Assembly: GCA_017353855.1 (NCBI GenBank)
Contig: JAFMSA010000070.1
Location: forward strand, 1-11,896
DNA: 11,896 bases
Source: Alphaproteobacteria bacterium
GTDB lineage: Bacteria > Pseudomonadota > Alphaproteobacteria > ATCC43930 > CGMCC-115725
Direction of reading: 5' to 3'
The position numbers and the translations under genes are program-made. Below are positions 1 to 7,285 of the stretch, one piece after another; the first letter of the stretch is position 1; every line of letters begins with the position of its first letter. Under the pieces are notes generated by a model. It did no database searches, had not been told where the DNA came from, and saw only the letters and a program-made list of their open reading frames with translations.

Positions 1-756
1 GGTGAGATGCTGCGCATCTACAATGATTGGCTCGCCGATTTCTGCAGCACGCACCCCGATCGCTTTGCCGGCCTCGCCTGCATCCCCAATCACGATATCG
101 AGGCCGCGGTCGGCGAGATCGAACGTGTTTCGCGGCGCGGCGCTGTGCGCGGCCTCGAAATCTCGCGCCGCGGCGACATGACGCCGTTATGGGATCCGTG
201 GTGGAGTCCAATGTGGGATGCCGTCGCCGCGAGCGGGTTGCCAGTGCATTTTCATACGATCGGCAGCGGTGTCCGTCGCGATTTCACAAAGCTCGCGCCG
301 AAAGTCGCGCTCGCCGCCCGCGCCGCGGGAATCACCGCCTTCCAGATGTATATGTCCGAAGTGCTGCTGTCGGTGATTTTCTCGGGGGTGCTCGAGCGGC
401 ACCCGGGAATCAGGCTCGTCATCGGCGAGGCCGGCACCGGCTGGATCCCCTATATCCTCAATCGCATGGACGCCGAGTGGGAGGAGCAGTTCAAGGAGCT
501 CGATCTGAAAATGAGACCTAGCGAATATTGGCGTCGGCAGTGCTATGCGACCTATCAGAGCGATCCGGTCGGCGTGAAGCTCATCGACGAGATCGGCCAG
601 GACAACATCATGTGGGGTTCGGATTTCCCGCATCCCGACGGCGTGTGGCCCGATTCTCAGGAATACATACAGCAGGAATTGGGGCACCTGCCCGCAGCGA
701 CGCGCAAGAAAATCATCTGCGACAACGCCGCCAAGCTCTACCGCTTCGTGAATTAG
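1..756 (+). CDS. Amidohydrolase family protein (ACMSD-like), 5' truncated
   Basis: The gene is cut by the window edge: the frame is already open at base 1 (two codons before the ATG at 7), so the true start lies upstream. The 249 residues from that ATG match the C-terminal two thirds of the amidohydrolase-2 (ACMSD-like) TIM-barrel family, metal-dependent decarboxylases or hydrolases of aromatic breakdown intermediates. Counting from the ATG, visible active-site elements are H81 and H83 in PVHFHTIG, the E141 region of GEAGTGWIP, and the metal-binding Asp206 with His209 in WGSDFPHP. The N-terminal HxH metal motif expected in strand 1 is missing only because of the edge. It ends convergent with the NIPSNAP gene, 271 bp away. 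Substrate unknown: decarboxylase and hydrolase members cannot be told apart from this part. Family call sure, reaction unsure. Confidence 0.9.
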   Translation, partial: GEMLRIYNDWLADFCSTHPDRFAGLACIPNHDIEAAVGEIERVSRRGAVRGLEISRRGDMTPLWDPWWSPMWDAVAASGLPVHFHTIGSGVRRDFTKLAPKVALAARAAGITAFQMYMSEVLLSVIFSGVLERHPGIRLVIGEAGTGWIPYILNRMDAEWEEQFKELDLKMRPSEYWRRQCYATYQSDPVGVKLIDEIGQDNIMWGSDFPHPDGVWPDSQEYIQQELGHLPAATRKKIICDNAAKLYRFVN

Positions 757-983
757 CGGCGCACGCTCACCCCGCCGCAGTGCCCGGTTTTCACATTGCC
801 GGTCGCATCGCGTTAACCGATGCTGCCACCGGATCGCTGTCGCGCAGGAGGCAGGTGAGGGCAACTGCGAGAGAGCTGCGGTTCAGCGCACCGGCGGCGG
901 GCCTCGCCCCCGTGCCGCCCGTCTGAGTGAATGTGCTTGCGGCTCGCCGGGATAGCCTGTCGCTTCCGCGGCGCGCACGATTG

Positions 984-1003
984 GCGCCACCCGAGGGTGG
1001 CGC
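984..1003. terminator. GC-rich hairpin between convergent genes, possible bidirectional terminator
   Basis: GCGCCACC (984-991), a CGAG tetraloop and GGTGGCGC (996-1003) form a perfect 8-bp stem. It lies 228 bp after the amidohydrolase stop and 24 bp after the NIPSNAP stop on the other strand, where a shared terminator would be expected. Neither side has a T-run, so it is not a classical intrinsic terminator; it could be a Rho-assisted site or a 3'-end stabiliser. Confidence 0.45.
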
Positions 1004-1027
1004 GGCTCGTGCGGTGCCCGATTGGCA

Positions 1028-1651
1028 TTAGCGCAACGGCGAGAAGGAAGCGGGAACGACCAGCATATTCTCCTGCTTGATCATCATGCTCGGCCCTCCG
1101 CCGGACGGCGGCGGCCAGATGCCCTTGGCTCGCGCCTCCTCGCGGATGCGGAAACGGTCGGCCGCGTCCTTGTAAGCCCAGATGTGACACCATTTGTTGA
1201 GCCCGCCGAGCTCCGAATACCAGGCGCCGACGAGCGGTGAGAGCTTGATGCGCTCGGCGATGTGCGTGCTCCACCGGTCGATCACACCCGGAATCCCGCC
1301 CGGTTTGAACGTGTAGATGCGGATTTCATACAGATTCCCGAGCTGGCGCGGCTCGAGAGGCGGGGAGAACGGGGCGGGAAGATAGATGTCGCTCTGCTGT
1401 TCGACAACGAATTCCCGCGTGTTTGGTGGCCAGCCCTGAAGCTTTGTCGCCTCTTCCCTGAGCCGAGTGCGCGCTGTGAGATCCTCATAGGGCCAGACAT
1501 GGATGACGCGGTTGAGCGGGCCCACTTCGGTATGCCAGAACGCGGCCAGCGGCGAGACCTTCGCTCTTGCCGGCAGCGCTTGCGCGAAGCGCTCTTCGAA
1601 GGTGGCAACGCTGCCTGGCTGCAACGTGTAAGTGCGCATCTCTATGATCAT
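1028..1651 (-). CDS. NIPSNAP family protein with two tandem domains
   Basis: A 207-residue protein with no signal peptide or membrane segment, so presumably cytoplasmic. Residues 1-98 and 107-207 are two copies of the NIPSNAP dimeric alpha+beta-barrel domain. Each copy has an E-x-R-x-YT start (IEMRTYTL; YEIRIYTF), a KxSPL segment, an HxWxYxD segment (HVWPYEDL; HIWAYKDA) and an R-x-REEA helix followed by WPP. Bacterial NIPSNAP proteins of this size are frequent beside aromatic or xenobiotic catabolic genes, but their biochemical role is poorly defined. The ATG at 1651 is preceded by GGAGG with about 10 bases of spacing and by a promoter-like TTGACA element. It converges on the amidohydrolase, which may share a pathway with it; this is inference. 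Family call firm, function open. Confidence 0.9.
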   Translation of the reverse strand: MIIEMRTYTLQPGSVATFEERFAQALPARAKVSPLAAFWHTEVGPLNRVIHVWPYEDLTARTRLREEATKLQGWPPNTREFVVEQQSDIYLPAPFSPPLEPRQLGNLYEIRIYTFKPGGIPGVIDRWSTHIAERIKLSPLVGAWYSELGGLNKWCHIWAYKDAADRFRIREEARAKGIWPPPSGGGPSMMIKQENMLVVPASFSPLR

Positions 1652-1685
1652 CGGGGGGGTCCCTCCGTTCGCGATAAGCGCGCCG

Positions 1686-1713
1686 ACGCTAGACCCTCGT
1701 GGCTGCGTGTCAA
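1686..1713 (-). promoter_or_regulatory. Putative sigma70-type promoter of the NIPSNAP gene
   Basis: Reading the minus strand, TTGACA (1713-1708) is followed after 16 bases by TAGCGT (1691-1686). A perfect -35 with a weak GC-tolerant -10 is common in alphaproteobacteria. It would start transcription about 30 bases before the ATG at 1651. Predicted from sequence only. Confidence 0.45.
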
Positions 1714-1759
1714 GCGCACAAGGGAGTCAGCCCGGGTTTCCTGAGCTCGCCGCGCGTGA

Positions 1760-2569
1760 TTAGCCGCGGAGGCTCTCGCATGTCCCGGAACTGCCGGATA
1801 CCGAGAGGCGCGCATAAACGTCTCCGGAATTGACGCTGTCGGGTAGCGCCCGCAGCCATTGCTCGATCTCGTCGGCGTCGCGCCATCGTGCAAAGACCAA
1901 GCGCTGTGTCTCACCCAGAGCGGCATTGAAGCGGTACGCGCCAAGAACCCGGCACCGGGTCACGCAGTCGATCGCGGCGTGGCGCAGGACGGTCGTGAAT
2001 TCGAACGAGAAGGCTTCGAGTGGCCGCGAGAGGCCTGCGAGGGCCTCGGCCTCGAGACCTTCGACATCGATTTTGGCAAAGCGCGGCTCGCCATAACTTT
2101 CGATCAGCTGATCCAGTGTGATGGTCGCGACGACAAACCGTCGGGGCCAACGCTCACCACGCCAGCCCGGCGCCTCGGAGGCCGCCGCGACAAAGCTCGA
2201 GGATGCAGTGGTCAAACTCGGATTGTCGAGGTTGATGAAGAGCTCGATGGATCCGGGCCTCGCGGCAATGGCCATAGGCTCGATCGCGACCTCCGGATCA
2301 CGGCTGTAGAAGCGCCGTAATATTCTGACCAATCCCGGTTGAGGCTCGACCGCGACGACGCGGCAACCGAGGCGGCGAAACGACCCTATCCGATCGCCGA
2401 CATGGCTTCCGATGTCGAAAACGAGATCGCCCCGCCGGACAAAGCTGGAGTAGAACCGATCCATCCGCCAGCGGCGCAGCGGGTTGCCGTAGTATATGAT
2501 GAGTGAGCGGGCGCTGCCGACGGCGCGCCGCCAGCGCTCGATGATCGGATGGCTCGGCCTTTCCGTCAA
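1760..2569 (-). CDS. FkbM family SAM-dependent methyltransferase
   Basis: Starting at the TTG at 2569, a 269-residue protein. The SAM-binding motif I is VFDIGSHVGD (about residues 50-59), followed by the acidic strand-2 end VVAVEPQP (about 71-78) and the FkbM signature KIDVEGLEAEAL (about 166-177). The segment before motif I (LIIYYGNPLRRW) is typical of the family, so the protein must begin upstream of the ATG at 2464. The open frame continues upstream to 2863, but those 98 residues are Arg/Cys/Pro-rich and unlike the family. FkbM enzymes O-methylate sugars, polysaccharides or small secondary metabolites; the substrate cannot be told here. The TTG overlaps the stop of a small upstream ORF in a TTGA arrangement, suggesting translational coupling. 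Family call sure, start uncertain. Confidence 0.85.
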   Translation of the reverse strand: MTERPSHPIIERWRRAVGSARSLIIYYGNPLRRWRMDRFYSSFVRRGDLVFDIGSHVGDRIGSFRRLGCRVVAVEPQPGLVRILRRFYSRDPEVAIEPMAIAARPGSIELFINLDNPSLTTASSSFVAAASEAPGWRGERWPRRFVVATITLDQLIESYGEPRFAKIDVEGLEAEALAGLSRPLEAFSFEFTTVLRHAAIDCVTRCRVLGAYRFNAALGETQRLVFARWRDADEIEQWLRALPDSVNSGDVYARLSVSGSSGTCESLRG

Positions 2570-2733
2570 ACGCGCAGCCCGGTGGACCGGCAGTCTTCGA
2601 CGTCGGGGTCGGTGTCGTCCGCATAATTGTCGAGCCAGCTCGCAGTCACCAGCATCCCCACCCTGGTTTCGATCTTGCCTCGCGTCTGGTCCGCAGGTAC
2701 CAGGCGGGCCAGGAAGAACGGCAACGATCCCAT
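2566..2733 (-). CDS. Possible small protein upstream of and overlapping the FkbM gene
   Basis: An ATG at 2733 opens a 55-codon ORF ending in a TGA that overlaps the candidate TTG start of the methyltransferase by four bases (TTGA). By hand count about 45 of 55 third positions are G or C, as expected of real genes here. The product begins with a short hydrophobic stretch (MGSLPFFLARLV) and has an acidic C-terminal half with a DDTDPDVEDC stretch. No family is recognised and no clear ribosome site precedes the ATG; an alternative TTG start lies at 2784. It may be a real small gene, the relic of a larger gene, or the true N-terminal region of the methyltransferase separated by a frameshift. Low confidence. 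Confidence 0.35.
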   Translation of the reverse strand: MGSLPFFLARLVPADQTRGKIETRVGMLVTASWLDNYADDTDPDVEDCRSTGLRV

Positions 2734-3005
2734 GACTAAAGTTACAGGCTTGTGAGCAGAGACGCGAACACCTCGCTCCCACAATAGGCCGGTTCGTGCG
2801 AGCTCGCGAGGCTTGCCGGCAGATGCCGGAGCGGCCCGCCATCGCAGGGACGCAGCTGGCCAAAAACCACCCCTCTAACGCAGGCCCGGTCGAAGCCGAT
2901 ACGCCCTGTCCCGCCTCCCGCCGGAAACTACGGGCGCCGCGCTCGCCTCAATTCGGCGTTCGCGACAGCCCAGGCCGCTGCAATGCAAGCTCACACGGGA
3001 GTTTC
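2734..3005. other. Intergenic stretch between HAD gene and small ORF, no gene seen
   Basis: Several frames are open here because of high GC, but none gives a protein-like sequence. A short palindrome, CCGGCA-GA-TGCCGG, lies at 2816-2829; its two-base loop makes a hairpin unlikely. No T-rich terminator is visible after the HAD stop. Confidence 0.4.
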
Positions 3006-3698
3006 TTAGAGCCGCCCACCGACTTCGTCGAGGTGCTTGAGCAGGTCGGCCGGGTCTTCATAGACCCTTGCCGCTCCGCTGCGCTCGAGCTCATCCGATC
3101 CGTAACCGCCCGAGAGCAAGCCGACGCCGAGCGCCCGGCAGCGCTGCGCGGCCAGCATGTCCCAGATACTGTCACCGATTACAACCGCGGCCTCAACCGG
3201 GGCGCCGAGCCGCTCGGCCGCAGCGAGGAACAGATCCGGGTCCGGTTTGGCATATTTGACCTGATCGCGGGTCACAACCGGCGCCTTTGCCGGGTCGACG
3301 CCCAGCGCCGATAGGTTCGAAGCTGCCGTCTCCATGCGACCGCTCGTAGCAATTGCCCAGGGAATCCTCAACCCGGTCAGTGCGGCCAGCAACTCACAAG
3401 CGCCGGGCAGAGGCCTGATCTCGTCGGCATGCCGCAGAAATGCCTCCGCATGCCGGCGACGAAGCCGGTCGACACGATCCGGACTGATCTCAAGGCCCGT
3501 TTCTCTGAGCAATTGATTTGTGAACAGGCCGCCGCTCATCCCAATCTTGCGGTGTATCCGCCAGACCGAGAGCTCGATAGCCTCTTTGTCCAACGCCTCC
3601 CGCCAGGCGAGGACGTGCTGGTAGACGCTGTCGACCAGCGTCCCATCCAGATCAAACAGAAATACCGGGTTAATCCGCTTAATCCGCTTAATCCGCAT
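3006..3698 (-). CDS. HAD-superfamily hydrolase (phosphoglycolate-phosphatase-like)
   Basis: A 230-residue subfamily IA haloacid-dehalogenase-type phosphatase, from the ATG at 3698. Motif I is FDLDGTLVDS with nucleophile D16 and acid/base D18. A helical cap follows (about 25-95). Motif II is the Ser of ATSGR (about residue 119), motif III the Lys of KPDPDLF (about 151), and motif IV is VVIGDSIWD (D176, D180). All catalytic residues are present. Such enzymes dephosphorylate small phosphorylated metabolites; the GTLVDS motif resembles phosphoglycolate phosphatases more than beta-phosphoglucomutases, although a GH65 phosphorylase lies upstream. The first residues (MRIKRIKRIN) come from a 9-bp tandem repeat. 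In-frame alternative starts are ATG 3707 and TTG 3731; none has a strong ribosome site. Soluble cytoplasmic enzyme; substrate unknown. Confidence 0.85.
   Translation of the reverse strand: MRIKRIKRINPVFLFDLDGTLVDSVYQHVLAWREALDKEAIELSVWRIHRKIGMSGGLFTNQLLRETGLEISPDRVDRLRRRHAEAFLRHADEIRPLPGACELLAALTGLRIPWAIATSGRMETAASNLSALGVDPAKAPVVTRDQVKYAKPDPDLFLAAAERLGAPVEAAVVIGDSIWDMLAAQRCRALGVGLLSGGYGSDELERSGAARVYEDPADLLKHLDEVGGRL
3670..3696. repeat. Three exact tandem copies of a 9-bp unit
   Basis: TTAATCCGC occurs three times head to tail (3670-3678, 3679-3687, 3688-3696). On the minus strand it lies within the first codons of the HAD gene and encodes an (K/M)RI-type tripeptide repeat. Because the unit is nine bases, slippage would change protein length without breaking the frame. 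Confidence 0.9.
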
Positions 3699-3731
3699 TA
3701 CTAGCATCCGAACCGATTGTGACCGGCCCAA

Positions 3732-4315
3732 ATTAGCACTGAGGGACGCGACCGTCAGTCTGAGCAGCTTTCAAACCGGCAAAGCTCACGCTTGCCGGGC
3801 GTTTGTAGCAACGGCGACCCGCCGGCGCGTGCCTTTGATGGATGAGCCCTTCGCCGTACTCGATGTGCAGAGCTACGCGTGCCGCGACCGGCATGCATAT
3901 CTGCCACAATAGCAGCTCCCGTTTTCGCCTGCCCAGCGGTCCTGCGCCGCTCAATGCCTTCGAACAGCACGGTATCAATACCGCGCCGGCCCCGACGAGG
4001 CGGGCATCAACGACAATCGCGATACGGTGCAGGAGATGCGCATCGTGCCGCGCGCACCGGTGACGCAGACCAATGCCGCTTTGATGGTCCTACAACATCG
4101 TGTCCGGTTCGACGCTGGATGCCTCCGGGAGAACCGCCGGCCTGTAGAAATACCGGCATTGCCGGCGGCGAGGGCAGAGTGCTCAACGGGCCGCTGCCGC
4201 TCGCCTCTGGCCGGTGGGTGCGCTCGACGCCGACGCGCCATCCAGGCATCCAGATGCGATCCCTCATCGCAACGGGCCGCGAGCATGCGGGAGAAGCCGT
4301 ATTGGCGTCTCCAAC
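3732..4315. other. Gene-poor stretch with a possible eroded gene fragment
   Basis: No intact convincing gene lies between the Usp stop and the HAD start region. Short ORFs on both strands have unremarkable products. One plus-strand stretch (about 3964-4090) has G/C-rich third positions and reads YQYRAGPDEAGINDNRD... then RIVPRAP, faintly like the N-terminal segment of FMN-dependent alpha-hydroxyacid dehydrogenases, without an open frame of useful length. The antisense minus-strand frames are equally G/C-biased, so strand cannot be decided by composition. A 12-bp palindrome, GGTATCAATACC, lies at 3971-3982. Confidence 0.3.
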
Positions 4316-5134
4316 TCAGACGCGCACCACTGCGATCGGACAACGCCCCGCGGCAACGATATGCCTGAGGACTGCCGCCCGCGGGGCATCCCACACTCCC
4401 CGCCAAGCGAGAACGATGAGGTCGGTTGCGTGCTGGTTCGCCAAGCGCATAACTTCCGCTGCAGCATTTCCGCGTGCCAGGCAGACCCGCATCTGCAGAC
4501 GACCGGGTGGGCCAAGGCAAACAAAGCGCTTGCCGAATTCGCTCGACCAGGCGGGCCACTCATGATGCGGCTGGTCGACATAACGCGGCGTCGTGAAATA
4601 GCCGGGCTCGACAGCTGCCGGTGCTGTCCCCGCTACGTGAACGACGAGCAGATCGGCGCCGGCGTGTTCGGCAATCTTCTGTGCGGGTCGCAGCGCCGTG
4701 CTGGTACCGGGCGTCCCGTCGTGCGGCACTAAAATATGCTGAAGACGCCATGGCGTCGAACCGCGGCTCGGAGGGACCAATACCACCGGGCAAGGAGCGT
4801 TGTGCAGTACGTTCATCGCCGTCCCGCCGAGCACGTTTGGCGGTTCGATTGCACCGTGCTTGCACAATACGATCAGTTGCGGCCTGATTTCCGCTGCAGC
4901 ATGTACAAGTTCCGCTGCCGGCTTGCCGGTGCGCGTCGCAACGGTCAGGCCGTCGAGCTCAGTACCTCCGAGGAGGACGCGGCTGAGGCTTTCGGCATCC
5001 GGCGGCCTGTCCTCCGCGACGTGCAGGAAGAGAAGAGCCGCATGTTCGACCTCGCCCAGCGCATTCGCTACCGGCAGGGCTGCCAATGCAGGCTCCGATC
5101 CATCGAGCGGGACGAGAACGGTCGGTTCGGTCAT
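4316..5134 (-). CDS. Universal stress protein (UspA family), two tandem domains
   Basis: A 272-residue protein of two fused Usp domains (about 1-122 and 130-272). The first opens with TVLVPLDGSEPA, the usual first strand and loop, and ends with LGGTAMNVLHNAPCPVVLVP, a partial form of the G-x2-G-x9-G-(S/T) nucleotide-binding signature. The second opens with HILVPHDGTPGTSTAL but its C-terminal segment (LAWRGVWDAPRA...RCPIAVVRV) lacks the glycine-rich signature, so probably only one domain, if any, binds ATP. Tandem Usp proteins are soluble factors linked to oxygen limitation, starvation or redox stress. It starts 24 bp after the GH65 stop, with GAGGG just before the ATG, so the two are probably co-transcribed. 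No anaerobic-regulator (FNR/FixK-like) box was found by eye. Confidence 0.9.
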   Translation of the reverse strand: MTEPTVLVPLDGSEPALAALPVANALGEVEHAALLFLHVAEDRPPDAESLSRVLLGGTELDGLTVATRTGKPAAELVHAAAEIRPQLIVLCKHGAIEPPNVLGGTAMNVLHNAPCPVVLVPPSRGSTPWRLQHILVPHDGTPGTSTALRPAQKIAEHAGADLLVVHVAGTAPAAVEPGYFTTPRYVDQPHHEWPAWSSEFGKRFVCLGPPGRLQMRVCLARGNAAAEVMRLANQHATDLIVLAWRGVWDAPRAAVLRHIVAAGRCPIAVVRV

Positions 5135-5158
5135 GGACCCTCGCTTTCAGTCTCCCGG

Positions 5159-7285
5159 CTACCCTTCGGGCAGCGTCAACTCATGCCATTGTCCTCGCCA
5201 TTGAAACCGCGCGCAGAAGCTGTGCCAGCTCGGTGGCAGTTTTGCGCAATGTTCGGGCGCCTTTTCGGTGAGGCGCAACCCGGCAAAGCCGAATACCGCC
5301 GCCTGCCATAGGCCGCCCATCCCGGCTGCGTGAATGCCGCCGGCTGCGTTCCCCATGTTGTCCGCCAAGTCGATCTCGGCGGCCTGGCGGAAATAATGCT
5401 CGGCGAGCGCAGTGTTCCCCAGACGTGCGGCAACGAGCGCGTGAATTGCCGGGCTCAGCGAGCTGCCGTGCCCACATCGCGGCTCGTAGTATTCGAAATT
5501 GACCCTCCGCACTTGCGGGGACAAGCGTTCCCAAAGAAGAAAGACGAGCATGACGACGTCGGGCTGCTTGATGATTTTGGACCGCTGAATTCGTTCGCGG
5601 CCAAGCAGCACATCCATCGGCGCGGTTCGCTGCGCGTACGCGGCGAGATCGATTTCCTCCAAGCCGAAATAGCCTTGGAACTGCTCGAATAGGCCAGTCC
5701 GCTCGTCGAAACCGGTGTAAAGATCGCGGGCAACGCGCTGCCAGCGCTGAGGCTCGCCCGATGCAAGACCCAGCCGACGCGAAAGCGCCCGCCATTGCGC
5801 GGGCCAGCGTTCCGCAAAGAGCCTTGCCGTCAGTTCGGCAACCTCCAGGTTCCACTGCGCCATCGCGTTGGTGTAAGCGTTGTCATCGACGGTCTCGTGA
5901 TATTCGTCTGGTCCGACGACCCCGCGGATATGGCACCGACCGTCTCCCTCGCGCTTGGCGCGGCTTTCCCAAAAACGCGCGGTTTCGATCAGGATCTCCG
6001 CACCGGCGTCGATGAGAAAGCGCTCGTCTCCGGTAGCTTCCCAGTACTTCCATACCGCGAACGCTACGTCAGCGCTGATGTGTTGCTCCTGCTCTCCGGT
6101 GAGGATCCGGACGACCTCGCCGTCCGGCCCTACGACGAACGGGGGCGTAACCTCCTCACCGCTATCGGTCGACTCCCATGCGTAGAGGGCGCCGCTGTGG
6201 CCAAGCCGGGCGGCCTTGGCTCGGGCTCCGGCCAGCGTGTGATAACGGTACATCACAAGCGCTCGCGCAGCCTCGGGATAAGTGAGGTTGAAAAAGGGCA
6301 GCATGAAAATGTCGGTGTCCCAGAAGACGTGCCCCTTGTAGGCCGTTCCGCTCAGGCCCCGCGCGCCAATGGACACGCGGTCGTCGTCCGGGTTTGCGGC
6401 ACTCGAGAGGTGATACGCGGCAAAGCGCAGCGCGCGTTGCGCAGCAGGGTCGCCGTCGATCCGCAGGTCGGATGCCTCCCATCTCGCGAGCCAGGCATCT
6501 CGGTGCTGGACAACGACGTCTTCAATGTTTTCGACTGCCCGTTCGACACGTCTGCGCGCTGTCCGGAGCGGCTCGCGCGTGTCCCTGGAAGTATACACTG
6601 CGACGACGCGATCCAGGCGATACGTCTCGCCGCGGTTGATATCGAAGTTCAATTGTTCGATCGGCAGGGCAGCTGTACCGACGGCGCCGCCTTCGGGACC
6701 GGTGAGGCGGGTGCGCACAGCCATAATGACGGTGATGCCGGCATCCGTGAGCTGAGTGAGTGGACCCATCGGCGTGGCATCAATCGATACGCTGCCGCTG
6801 TAGTCTTCGGCGGTAAGTGTCATCGATTGAAGCAGGAGGTGGCGGTCGGCCAAGGAGGCCAGACGCAGTTCTCTCAGGCGCGTGATCCGTCCGCCGGCGC
6901 TCCGTTGCCGCCAGCCCCTCCACAGCATAGCTTGCCGCAAGTCGAGGATACGGCGATGTTCGACATAGCTGTTCTGATCCAGCTGGAGAGCGTGGCCCTC
7001 GACCGTGACCGACAGATGGGTCCAGTCCGCCAATCGAGCCAGCTCCGGGACGGAGCCCGCCGCTGAAACAAACACTCCAGCCACGCAAGTCGCGGGCGCG
7101 GAGAGCGCGCAGCCTTCAGCGAGGGACGCACGCGATCCGGCGTAGCCGTTCCCGATCGCGAAGAGCGATTCCACCTCGTGCTCGCGCGCGAGCGTAAAGC
7201 CTTCCTCGACAAGGATCCAGGCAGGATCGGTAGTGGGCGCCACCGGCAGGTCCAGCAGCCGCGGTAGCGTTTGCCTGGCCGTCAT
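5159..7285 (-). CDS. Glycoside hydrolase family 65 protein (disaccharide phosphorylase)
   Basis: A 708-residue GH65 enzyme, somewhat shorter than the usual 750-790. It has an N-terminal beta-sandwich (about 20-270, with the AIGNGYAGSRAS start motif), a linker, an (alpha/alpha)6 barrel (about 290-650) and a short C-terminal sheet. Key elements are GHVFWDTDIF (318-327), the general-acid Glu461 in GPDEYHETVDDNAYTN, the KQPDVV substrate loop (573-578) and the phosphate-binding HGSSLSP (606-612). GH65 enzymes split alpha-glucosides such as maltose, trehalose or kojibiose with phosphate, giving beta-glucose 1-phosphate; specificity is not readable here. No signal peptide, so cytoplasmic. The ATG at 7285 lacks a good ribosome site, although AGGAGG lies about 37 bases upstream. 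It leads into the Usp gene. Family call certain. Confidence 0.93.
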   Translation of the reverse strand: MTARQTLPRLLDLPVAPTTDPAWILVEEGFTLAREHEVESLFAIGNGYAGSRASLAEGCALSAPATCVAGVFVSAAGSVPELARLADWTHLSVTVEGHALQLDQNSYVEHRRILDLRQAMLWRGWRQRSAGGRITRLRELRLASLADRHLLLQSMTLTAEDYSGSVSIDATPMGPLTQLTDAGITVIMAVRTRLTGPEGGAVGTAALPIEQLNFDINRGETYRLDRVVAVYTSRDTREPLRTARRRVERAVENIEDVVVQHRDAWLARWEASDLRIDGDPAAQRALRFAAYHLSSAANPDDDRVSIGARGLSGTAYKGHVFWDTDIFMLPFFNLTYPEAARALVMYRYHTLAGARAKAARLGHSGALYAWESTDSGEEVTPPFVVGPDGEVVRILTGEQEQHISADVAFAVWKYWEATGDERFLIDAGAEILIETARFWESRAKREGDGRCHIRGVVGPDEYHETVDDNAYTNAMAQWNLEVAELTARLFAERWPAQWRALSRRLGLASGEPQRWQRVARDLYTGFDERTGLFEQFQGYFGLEEIDLAAYAQRTAPMDVLLGRERIQRSKIIKQPDVVMLVFLLWERLSPQVRRVNFEYYEPRCGHGSSLSPAIHALVAARLGNTALAEHYFRQAAEIDLADNMGNAAGGIHAAGMGGLWQAAVFGFAGLRLTEKAPEHCAKLPPSWHSFCARFQWRGQWHELTLPEG

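Noticed and set aside
187..864. 225-codon minus-strand ORF opposite the amidohydrolase
   Set aside because: Antisense shadow; the plus-strand product carries the conserved active-site motifs.
2570..2863. 98-residue N-terminal extension of the FkbM methyltransferase
   Set aside because: In frame but unlike any FkbM N-terminus, Arg/Cys-rich, and overlapped by a better coding frame; the TTG at 2569 fits the family length.
3006..3698. HAD protein as beta-phosphoglucomutase partner of GH65
   Set aside because: Motif I is DLDGTLVDS and the cap lacks the recognisable mutase signature, so only a general HAD phosphatase call is supported.
4153..4165. CCGGC-ATT-GCCGG hairpin downstream of the Usp gene
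   Set aside because: Only five pairs, about 150 bases past the stop and without a T-run; easily a chance event in GC-rich DNA.
3975..4559. 194-codon minus-strand ORF overlapping the Usp 3' end
   Set aside because: Out-of-frame reading of the Usp coding region, Arg/Ser-rich, no family features.
3879..4565. 228-codon plus-strand ORF spanning the gene-poor stretch and the Usp gene
   Set aside because: Composition rich in Arg, Pro and Cys, no recognisable motif, and its second half is antisense to the Usp gene.
5795..7066. 423-codon plus-strand ORF opposite GH65
   Set aside because: Antisense shadow of a gene with complete GH65 motifs.
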